NCBI GenBank assembly: GCA_023458215.1
Contig: JAEXAJ010000121.1
Coordinates: 1 to 13,413 of the forward strand
DNA from: Bacteroidota bacterium
GTDB lineage: Bacteria > Bacteroidota > Bacteroidia > Bacteroidales > Bacteroidaceae
Direction of reading: 5' to 3'
Length of the DNA stretch: 13,413 bases
In this document: piece by piece, positions 9,301 to 13,413 of the stretch
Layout of the letters: each line of letters opens with the position of its first letter
Position numbering within the stretch: position 1 is the first letter of the stretch
The notes under the pieces: generated by a model
What the model was told of the DNA's origin: nothing
Seen by the model: the letters and a program-made list of their open reading frames with translations, nothing else
Databases searched by the model: none
Made by a program: the position numbers and the translations under genes

Positions 9301-9620
9301 TGCTGGTTTGTGAAGATAATTATAGTAATGCACATGGTACTCCTTTTGTATATAAGACTTTGGGTATAGGAAAGTTAGTGGGTACTCCTGTTGCCGGAAC
9401 CATGACTGCCGTTTGGTGGGAACGTCAGATTGACCCGAGCATTGTATTTGGCATCCCGCAGGTAGGTTGCATGGATATGCAAGGCAATTACCTGGAAAAT
9501 CATACGTTGCAACCGGATATCTTGATTTACAATGAACCGGAAGCAGCTTTGAAAGGTGATGATGCGCAATTGAAAGTGGCGGTGGATTGTTTACTGAAAG
9601 AACTGTCGGCAAGGAAATAA
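6354..9620 (+). CDS. Tricorn-like S41 family peptidase homologue, exported
   Basis: 1088 residues from ATG 6354. A longer frame from 6297 is unlikely because it starts inside the mdh terminator, and ATG 6354 opens a clean signal peptide (MKKLLFSIAICLSGVVSAQ, cut after about A18). Layout as in archaeal tricorn protease (about 1070 residues): WD40/PD40-type beta-propeller repeats over about 20-560 with SPDG(K/R) motifs; a Lys/Glu/Asp-rich linker (about 562-602); a helical domain with LNGSHTG (catalytic-type His at 774); a PDZ-like domain (about 790-872); and the S41 core (about 900-1060). Glu 1048 fits the tricorn Glu of the charge relay. The position aligned with the tricorn nucleophile Ser is Ala 993 (motif YSNAHG), with a Ser two residues earlier. 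Likely a periplasmic peptidase or peptide-binding protein. Its substrate is unknown and the activity questionable. Confidence 0.88.
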   Translation: MKKLLFSIAICLSGVVSAQDAPLWLRNSTISPDGTTIAFTYKGDIYTVPFSGGRAMQITTNPAYDTAPVWSPDGKQIAFASDRLGSMDVYLVSKEGGEPRRLTTHSGSETPLAFSDAGHILFSADVMPSAEAVIFPSNGQFRQVYQVSVEGGRPQMVSSMPMECISINKEGVMLYQDKKGYEDYWRKHQVSPIARDIWMYNPAEEPHYQQLTTFGGEDREPVWAPDGKSFYYLSEENGTFNVYQRTPGASTSTQITHHTKHPVRFLSGSADGKLCYGYDGEIYTLLPGGQPSKLNISIVSDKNDKDLIRQIKSSGATEMAVSPGGKEVAFILRGDVYVTSVDYKTTKQITNTPDQERDVNFSPDGRTLVYASERNGLWQVYTSSIVRKDEKQFAYATELKEERLTNSDVASFQPQYSPDGKEVAFLENRTAIRVINLKTKEARTVMDGKYQYSYSDGDQWYQWSPDSKWILSDYIGAGGWNNKDVVLVNADGKGELVNLTQSGYSDGNAKWVLGGKAMIWTSDRAGYRSHGSWGSEDDTYIMFFDAEAYDRFLMSKEETALLEEAEKAAKEEKEKAEKKDGKDTKKKDDADKDKDKEKKVEPLKFDLANRFDRIARLTVNSSHMADAILTQKGDILYYLSTFEDGYDLWEHNLKENSTKVLLKKVGAGTLLPDKEGKNIFLGSYDGMKKIEIEGSKITPIEFEAFFDYRPYGERQYIFDHVWQQVDDKFYVADLQGTDWAGYKETYKRFLPYINNNYDFAEMLSEMLGELNGSHTGARYSAPGASLATANLGVFYDDTYAGDGLKIKEIIAQSPLTKKKTDVKPGCIIEKVDGIAIKAGADYFPLFEGKAGRKVVLSVYDPATGKRFEETLKPITSGAQNELLYKRWVENCRKKVETLSGGRIGYVHIKGMDSESFRKMYSDLLSEQNRAKEAVVVDVRHNGGGWLHDDVVTLLSGKEYERFVPRGQYIGSDPFNKWLKPSCMLVCEDNYSNAHGTPFVYKTLGIGKLVGTPVAGTMTAVWWERQIDPSIVFGIPQVGCMDMQGNYLENHTLQPDILIYNEPEAALKGDDAQLKVAVDCLLKELSARK

Positions 9621-9630
9621 ATGAGTCTAC

Positions 9631-10662
9631 ATGAAGTTAAAAGTCTGTTTTTCTATACGTATATCTATCCATCGAGACAATGTTTCGACGGATCATGGCA
9701 AGAAGTCCGCTAAACCAGTGATTACATCATCAATCGGCTTTTCTGAGTACGCCTATGAAGAAATAGAACAAACTCGTAAGCGACATCAGCATAGTACGGC
9801 GAGTAATTATAGGACAGCAGTCCGTTCATTTATTAAATTTAACAAGGGGGAGGATATCCCCCTTGTTGATGTAAACTCCGCGTTGATGGATTCATACGGC
9901 GAATGGCTCCTGCAAAATAATGTATCCAAAGATACACTTTCCTGTTATATGCGTTCTTTGCGTGCTCTATATAATAAAGCGGTGAATAGAGGATTTGTAA
10001 AGCAATGCAATCCCTTTAGTAATGTTTTTACGGGAATTTCACGCACGCGCAAAAGATCGGTTGAGAAGGAGGATATTTGTAAACTGCAGCAAGTGGTTCT
10101 GCCCACCGGCTCATTTATGCATCTAGTACGTGATGTCTTTTTATTTTGTTTTTATGCTTGTGGTATGCCGTTTATAGATGTTGCTTTTCTGAAGAAGTCG
10201 CAACTGGAAGGTGGTTTTATGAGTTATAATCGCCACAAGACCAATCAGCCGGTGAGGATCAAATTGGAACCTTGTATGGAGGAGATTATAAATCGTTACA
10301 TGTCTGATGAGCGTGAATATGTATTTCCTTTTCTTTCTTCTTTAGATGAAGATATCGCTTATAAGGAATATCAACAAAAAATATCTTACTATAATAAAAC
10401 GCTTAAAATGCTTGGTAAGAAGGTGGGGATTTGCAGTGGACTTTCCTCTTATGTTCCCCGTCATACTTGGGCTACTCTTGCTTTCCGCTCTGCTGCCGAT
10501 ATTTTAGTGGTTTCGCAGGCCCTTGGACATACCGATACTAAAACGACTCGAATTTATGTGAAAGATATTGGTAGTAATAAGCAAGATACTATAAATAAAG
10601 AGCTGTTGAATGGGATTGTAGGAATTCTACCTCTGTACAAGAGTTTAAACTCACGGAAATAG
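9631..10662 (+). CDS. Tyrosine recombinase, likely promoter invertase of the CPS locus
   Basis: 343 residues. The N-terminal region (about 35-120) is a SAM-like core-binding domain (STASNYRTAVRSF, LSCYMRSLRALYNKA). The catalytic domain has K203 (RHKT), R277 and H278 in VPRHTWAT, H300 in ALGHTDTKTT, and the nucleophile Y309 in TRIYVKD. Two of the usual residues differ: Y274 stands where the HxxR His is found, which is common in Bacteroidetes integrases. C177 (FYACGM) stands where Arg I (as in FYTRGM) is expected. No ATG lies closer to the first domain, so the start at 9631, 10 bp after the peptidase stop, is taken; the first 30 codons are weakly supported. The last codons contain the left inverted repeat of an invertible segment. 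Tyrosine recombinases beside upxY are a recurrent arrangement in Bacteroides CPS loci and are thought to flip the adjoining promoter. Confidence 0.85.
   Translation: MKLKVCFSIRISIHRDNVSTDHGKKSAKPVITSSIGFSEYAYEEIEQTRKRHQHSTASNYRTAVRSFIKFNKGEDIPLVDVNSALMDSYGEWLLQNNVSKDTLSCYMRSLRALYNKAVNRGFVKQCNPFSNVFTGISRTRKRSVEKEDICKLQQVVLPTGSFMHLVRDVFLFCFYACGMPFIDVAFLKKSQLEGGFMSYNRHKTNQPVRIKLEPCMEEIINRYMSDEREYVFPFLSSLDEDIAYKEYQQKISYYNKTLKMLGKKVGICSGLSSYVPRHTWATLAFRSAADILVVSQALGHTDTKTTRIYVKDIGSNKQDTINKELLNGIVGILPLYKSLNSRK
10629..10643 (+). repeat. Left inverted repeat of invertible promoter segment
   Basis: ACCTCTGTACAAGAG is an exact reverse complement of 10927-10941. The arm is itself nearly palindromic around GTAC (CTCT-GTAC-AAGAG), as expected for a tyrosine-recombinase core site bound by two monomers. 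It lies inside the recombinase gene and encodes residues around LPLYKS near the C-terminus. Confidence 0.85.
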
Positions 10663-10684
10663 GAATAGAGTACTATAACGGCGG

Positions 10685-10715
10685 CAAAGGTATTGAAAAC
10701 TATTTAAACAACCAA
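10685..10715 (-). promoter_or_regulatory. Consensus Bacteroides promoter inside the invertible segment
   Basis: On the minus strand TTG (10715-10713), a 20-bp spacer and TACCTTTG (10692-10685) match the Bacteroides TTG-N19/20-TAnnTTTG promoter exactly. It fires leftward, with a predicted start near 10678, and would give an antisense transcript over the 3' end of the recombinase gene. After inversion it would face upxY. Confidence 0.78.
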
Positions 10716-10847
10716 GAGAAAAAATATTATTTTCTCACATCCTATCATAAGCTATTGGCTGTAAATGAAAAGCTTTCTGATTGAATGCAAGTTATAGAGA
10801 TTTTTATTTCTTATTACATAGTAGCTTTCTCTTATTTCTTCTAATCA

Positions 10848-10873
10848 CTCCCTTCATTAAGGGAGCCTTTTTT
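10848..10873 (+). terminator. Intrinsic terminator inside the invertible segment
   Basis: CTCCCTT (10848-10854), loop CATT and AAGGGAG (10859-10865) form a perfect 7-bp stem followed by CC and TTTTTT (10868-10873). It would end transcripts that enter from the recombinase gene. There is no A-run on the left side of the stem, so it works in one direction only. After inversion it would not stop rightward transcription. Confidence 0.82.
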
Positions 10874-10926
10874 CTCTGCTCAACATAGAACTCTTATTCA
10901 GTGTTTTATCTTTAAAATAATCCTTC

Positions 10927-10941
10927 CTCTTGTACAGAGGT
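10927..10941 (-). repeat. Right inverted repeat of invertible promoter segment
   Basis: CTCTTGTACAGAGGT is the exact reverse complement of 10629-10643. Flanking bases on both sides soon diverge, so the shared site is 15 bp. It lies about 134 bp before the upxY start. Confidence 0.85.
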
Positions 10942-10974
10942 GGTATAAAAGGCTATATCCTTATTACATTCTCA

Positions 10975-11018
10975 CTCTCTCCGGTATTCATTCATAATAT
11001 CAGGGAAGGGAGTTTTTT
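10975..11018 (+). terminator. Leader terminator (attenuator) before upxY
   Basis: CTCTCTCC (10975-10982) pairs with most of GGGAAGGGAG (11003-11012). The inner GGTATT (10983-10988) pairs with AATATC (10996-11001) around a 7-nt loop, and TTTTTT (11013-11018) follows. This is a strong intrinsic terminator in the untranslated leader, 56 bp before upxY and outside the invertible segment, so it is present in both orientations. UpxY-family proteins are known in B. fragilis to prevent early termination in the leader of their own CPS operon; this hairpin is the natural candidate target. Confidence 0.72.
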
Positions 11019-11074
11019 ACTTTAAGGGTATATATGCCAACTACATTCACCTTTTTTTTATTACATTTAAACAT

Positions 11075-11620
11075 TTGGACAAGCAAAATAAATTTGTTAC
11101 TTGGTATGCTCTGCGTACTTACAACTGTCAAGAGATAAAAATCAGTGATTTCTTGACGGATAAGCAGATGGTGCATTTCATTCCGATGACCTACGTTGAA
11201 AGAAAGAATCGTGAGGGAAAAGTGAAGAGAGTTCTCGTTCCTGTAGTTCATAACTTAATCTTTCTGCGTAAGGATAAATCTCAAAAAGAAATACTCAGTA
11301 TGCTTGGCGAGTGTATGACCCCTATAAGCGTACTTCGCAAAGAAGGTAGTGGCGATTGCTATGAGATACCGGATAGCCAAATGATTGAATTTCGTGCTTT
11401 GTGCGATCCCGATTTTGAAGATAAACAATTCATGACTTATGAAGAGGCCGATGCCAAGCCCGGAAAAGAAGTTCGTATCGTTCATGGACAATTTGCGGGA
11501 ATGACGGGTAAACTTCACCGTGTCAATAACAATTATTTTTTCATTAAGACACTGGCGGGTGTCGGGATAATGATTCGCATTTCACGTTGGTACTGTAAAG
11601 TTATAGACAGCAAATTATAA
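11075..11620 (+). CDS. upxY: UpxY-family NusG-like transcription antiterminator of the CPS locus
   Basis: 181 residues from a TTG start. The N-terminal NGN domain begins at KFVTWYALRTYNCQE (6-20), the conserved opening of this family, and runs to about residue 105. The C-terminal KOW domain has PGKEVRIVHGQFAGMTGK (about 129-146), then NNYFFIKTLAGVGIMIRI. This is the NusG/RfaH architecture. UpxY proteins bind RNA polymerase early in their own capsule operon and let it pass leader terminators; each acts mainly on its own locus. The start is TTG because no ATG lies in frame until codon 32, inside the domain; ATT codons at 11045 and 11060 are less likely alternatives. It is the first gene of the CPS operon, downstream of the invertible promoter and the leader hairpin. 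Confidence 0.9.
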   Translation: MDKQNKFVTWYALRTYNCQEIKISDFLTDKQMVHFIPMTYVERKNREGKVKRVLVPVVHNLIFLRKDKSQKEILSMLGECMTPISVLRKEGSGDCYEIPDSQMIEFRALCDPDFEDKQFMTYEEADAKPGKEVRIVHGQFAGMTGKLHRVNNNYFFIKTLAGVGIMIRISRWYCKVIDSKL

Positions 11621-11640
11621 TCTATCTTTAAATCTTAAAA

Positions 11641-11734
11641 ACTCAACTTTCGCAAGTTCAAGTTTTGGGGGCACTTCACAAAACTATTCTCCTTGTCAAC
11701 TCGTCACCTGAAGCCTTGTCAACTAATAAGTTGA
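11641..11734. other. Repeat-rich upxY-upxZ intergenic segment
   Basis: The gap holds three small hairpins: AACTT/AAGTT (11645-11658), AGTTTTG/CAAAACT (11661-11685) and TCAACT/AGTTGA with loop AATA (11719-11734). There is also a direct repeat CCTTGTCAACT at 11691-11701 and 11714-11724. The hexamer TCAACT appears at 11643, 11696 and 11719, and inverted at 11729. None has a T-run, so they are not ordinary terminators. They could be RNA-processing, pausing or protein-binding sites. Function unknown. Confidence 0.5.
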
Positions 11735-11766
11735 GCACTTGTGAAACTTAAATTTAAAATAACTAC

Positions 11767-12252
11767 ATGCATTTTTCTGAACAAATAGATGCTTTACTGC
11801 GTCTCTCCCACAGCCTTCTCTATTTAGGGATGGATGGAAGTCCTATATATAGTGATGAACTGGCGCAAATGAGTGGAGAGACTTTCCGATTATGCAACGA
11901 ATTGTATGATGGAGGACTTCATGGCGCTAGTCCGGAGGAAGAAGCATCATTATGTCTTGCTCTTCTTTTAGGATATAATGCCACCCTTTGCGATCATGGT
12001 GACAAGCAACAACGCATCCAGCATGTATTGGAACATAGTTGGCAAGTACTGCCTCGCATGAGTGATTCGTTATTGAAAGTGCGTTTATTAACCTACTGCT
12101 ATAGTGAATGCTATGAGCAGGAGCTTGCCGATCAGGCCCATGCTATCATTGCAACCTGGAATACGGAACAGTTAACCAGTGGCCAGAAAGAGATTATTGA
12201 AGAACTTCAGAATATAGAAGATAATCCTTATCCGTGGGAATATATTGATTAG
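11767..12252 (+). CDS. upxZ: UpxZ-family inhibitor of non-cognate UpxY proteins
   Basis: 161 residues, mostly helical, acidic and soluble, with no signal peptide. The opening (FSEQIDALLRLSHSLLYLGMDGSPIYSDELAQ, seen in parts), the middle (LALLLGYNATLCDHGDKQQRIQHVLE) and the end (NPYPWEYID) fit the UpxZ family, and it is the second gene after upxY, the conserved position. In B. fragilis UpxZ proteins block the antitermination activity of UpxY from other capsule loci, so that one locus is transcribed at a time. UpxZ is encoded within the operon and is made only when the locus is ON. A repeat-rich 146-bp gap separates it from upxY, and a long stem-loop separates it from the export gene. The assignment rests on length, position and remembered family motifs. 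Confidence 0.88.
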   Translation: MHFSEQIDALLRLSHSLLYLGMDGSPIYSDELAQMSGETFRLCNELYDGGLHGASPEEEASLCLALLLGYNATLCDHGDKQQRIQHVLEHSWQVLPRMSDSLLKVRLLTYCYSECYEQELADQAHAIIATWNTEQLTSGQKEIIEELQNIEDNPYPWEYID

Positions 12253-12263
12253 AATAAAACATT

Positions 12264-12347
12264 CCGGAATTCGTGGAATCCACCCTTTCAAATTACTACG
12301 CGAAGTAATGAATATAAATCACCCGGATTCCACGTTTCCGGTCTTTT
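12264..12347 (+). promoter_or_regulatory. Long imperfect stem-loop between upxZ and the export gene
   Basis: CCGGAA (12264-12269) and CGTGGAATCC (12272-12281) pair with GGATTCCACG (12325-12334) and TTCCGG (12336-12341): 16 base pairs interrupted by a TT/T bulge. Inside lies a second stem ATTACT/AGTAAT (12292-12297 with 12304-12309). The right arm is followed by TCTTTTC. It may be a partial terminator setting the ratio of upxYZ to downstream genes, or an RNA-processing site; a second target of UpxY is also possible. Confidence 0.6.
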
Positions 12348-12377
12348 CATATATACAAATCCAACCAACATAAAATT

Positions 12378-13413
12378 ATGTATCGTTTTTTACTATTGTT
12401 CCTTTTCGTTTTTACGATAGGCAGTTCTGCCTATGCCCAACGTATGTCCGACCAACAGGTAGTGGAATATGTGCAGCAAGCTCAAGCTTCCGGCAAATCT
12501 CAAAAACAAATAACATCCGAATTGTTGCGGCGCGGTGTAACCCAAGAACAAGTACTACGCATAAAGGCACAGTATGAAGCAACTAACAGTACATCGGTCG
12601 GCACAGACAACAAACCTACCTCCATGCGTAAACGTGGTGTATCGCTGGGAGAATCTTATGAAGCTGCCGAGATCGAGGACCGGAAAAAGGAAAGTCAAGC
12701 TCGGTTGGATGTACCTGCCAGGCAAATCTTTGGTCATAACTTATTTACCAATCGTAATCTATCATTCGAACCCAGTGCGAATCTTGCCACACCGGTAAAT
12801 TACCGTTTGGGTCCCGGCGATGAGGTGATAATCGATATCTGGGGTGCCTCCGAAAATACGATTCGCCAGACAATTAGCCCTGAAGGAAGCATTCAGGTAA
12901 AAGACTTGGGGCCTGTTCATCTCAATGGTATGACTGTGAAGGAGGCTAATTCCTATTTGCAACGTGAATTTTCCAAAATATATTCCGGTATTGGAGGAAG
13001 TGATCCCAATTCTCAAATTCGCTTGACATTGGGTGATATACGTACTATACAAATAAATATCATGGGTGAAGTTGCCATTCCCGGCACTTATACACTCTCT
13101 TCTTTTTCTACTATATTTCATGCTTTATATCGTGCAGGTGGCGTGAATGAAATTGGTAGTCTCCGTGGTATCAAGCTGGTACGTAATGGAAAGACGATAG
13201 AGAATCTTGATGTTTATGAGTTTATCATGAAAGGAAAGATGAACGATGATATACGCTTACAAGAAGGAGACGTTATTATTGTGGAGCCCTATCAATCTTT
13301 GGTCAGAATTGCAGGAAAGGTTAAACGTCCTATGTTCTACGAAATGAAAACTACTGAGACGGTTGCTTCTTTATTAAAATATGCGGGCGATTTTACCGGT
13401 GATGCCTATAAAA
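12378..13413 (+). CDS. Polysaccharide export protein, Wza-like with SLBB domains (3' end outside window)
   Basis: An open frame from ATG 12378 to the window end, 345 codons visible. Signal peptide MYRFLLLFLFVF...AYA, with likely cleavage before Gln 21. It is a signal peptidase I type: no lipobox Cys is present. A helical segment (about 24-65: SDQQVVEYV... to QVLRIKA) is typical of the long Bacteroides export proteins. The Poly_export domain follows at about 138-220, with NYRLGPGDEVIIDIWG (141-156), and a first SLBB domain at about 224-302, with IMGEVAIPGTYTL (228-240). A second SLBB begins at about 308 with VRIAGKVKRPMFY. Proteins of this family form the outer-membrane channel that exports capsule, with a Wzz/Wzc partner in the inner membrane. 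Homologues in Bacteroides CPS loci are often around 800 residues, so more than half is probably missing here. It is the first structural gene of the operon. Confidence 0.92.
   Translation, partial: MYRFLLLFLFVFTIGSSAYAQRMSDQQVVEYVQQAQASGKSQKQITSELLRRGVTQEQVLRIKAQYEATNSTSVGTDNKPTSMRKRGVSLGESYEAAEIEDRKKESQARLDVPARQIFGHNLFTNRNLSFEPSANLATPVNYRLGPGDEVIIDIWGASENTIRQTISPEGSIQVKDLGPVHLNGMTVKEANSYLQREFSKIYSGIGGSDPNSQIRLTLGDIRTIQINIMGEVAIPGTYTLSSFSTIFHALYRAGGVNEIGSLRGIKLVRNGKTIENLDVYEFIMKGKMNDDIRLQEGDVIIVEPYQSLVRIAGKVKRPMFYEMKTTETVASLLKYAGDFTGDAYK

Larger units (their letters stand above)
10629..10941. other. Invertible promoter segment upstream of upxY (OFF orientation)
   Basis: Two perfect 15-bp inverted repeats enclose 283 bp (10644-10926). 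The segment carries a Bacteroides promoter facing left (10685-10715) and an intrinsic terminator facing right (10848-10873). It lies between a tyrosine recombinase gene and the capsule regulator upxY, where Bacteroides keep phase-variable promoters. In the orientation shown, upxY is not served by the promoter and read-through from upstream is stopped, so the locus is predicted OFF. Flipping maps base p to 21570-p. The -7 box would then sit at 10878-10885, with a start near 10892 and a leader of about 180 nt before upxY. Together with the leader to 11074, this accounts for the gap between recombinase and upxY; no complete gene was found in it. The inversion itself is predicted, not observed. 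Confidence 0.82.

Noticed and set aside
10822..10829. Rightward promoter TAGCTTTC in the invertible segment
   Set aside because: It matches only 7 of 8 positions, has no TTG at the right spacing, and is followed at once by the terminator at 10848.
10811..11066. Three copies of TTATTACAT (10811, 10961, 11058)
   Set aside because: They are short and AT-rich, with irregular spacing; likely chance in this base composition.
11062..11069. TACATTTA as a constitutive upxY promoter
   Set aside because: It is imperfect at the key G, and a start there would fall inside the first codons of upxY.
12555..13121. Short frames at 12555-12737 (-), 12574-12798 (+) and 12762-13121 (-)
   Set aside because: All lie inside the Wza-like gene, whose signal peptide, Poly_export and SLBB motifs are clear.

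Overview
The window looks like chromosomal DNA of a gut Bacteroides (or a very close Bacteroidales relative). The evidence is the -7 TAnnTTTG / -33 TTG-type promoters, a fimbrillin-like lipoprotein, a tricorn-type S41 peptidase, and above all the order tyrosine recombinase - upxY - upxZ - SLBB export protein, which is the head of a Bacteroides capsular polysaccharide (CPS) locus. All genes that can be supported lie on the + strand.

Left part (1-5201): a 47-residue peptide gene lies directly before a large lipoprotein gene with a fimbrillin-like front half and a beta-repeat-like rear half. A terminator and a four-copy palindromic 22-bp repeat follow. Next come three tightly packed genes: a Wzz-like chain-length protein, an HPr-kinase-like P-loop protein and a small S24/S26-type peptidase. 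Peptide, kinase-like and peptidase genes together hint at a peptide or surface-protein modification module, but the functional link is inference.

Middle (5202-9620): two ordinary-looking genes. Malate dehydrogenase (mdh) has its own consensus promoter and terminator. A 1088-residue tricorn-like S41 protein follows, in which the residue aligned by eye with the catalytic serine is alanine.

Right part (9631-13413): a tyrosine recombinase gene, then a 412-bp gap, then upxY (NusG-like antiterminator), upxZ, and the first 345 codons of a Wza-type export protein that runs off the window. The gap holds the most interesting structure. Perfect 15-bp inverted repeats (10629-10643 and 10927-10941) bound a 283-bp segment carrying a consensus Bacteroides promoter that points LEFT, away from upxY, and an intrinsic terminator that points RIGHT, toward upxY. 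This is a phase-variable promoter caught in the OFF orientation. Inversion would turn the promoter toward upxY and remove the forward terminator. Because the left repeat lies inside the last codons of the recombinase gene, it would also replace the recombinase's last 6 residues with 23 others. Beyond the right repeat, the upxY leader carries a second strong terminator hairpin (10975-11018), a likely target of UpxY antitermination. Capsule expression would thus be gated twice: by DNA inversion, then by antitermination, with UpxZ (known elsewhere to inhibit non-cognate UpxY proteins) setting the hierarchy among CPS loci.
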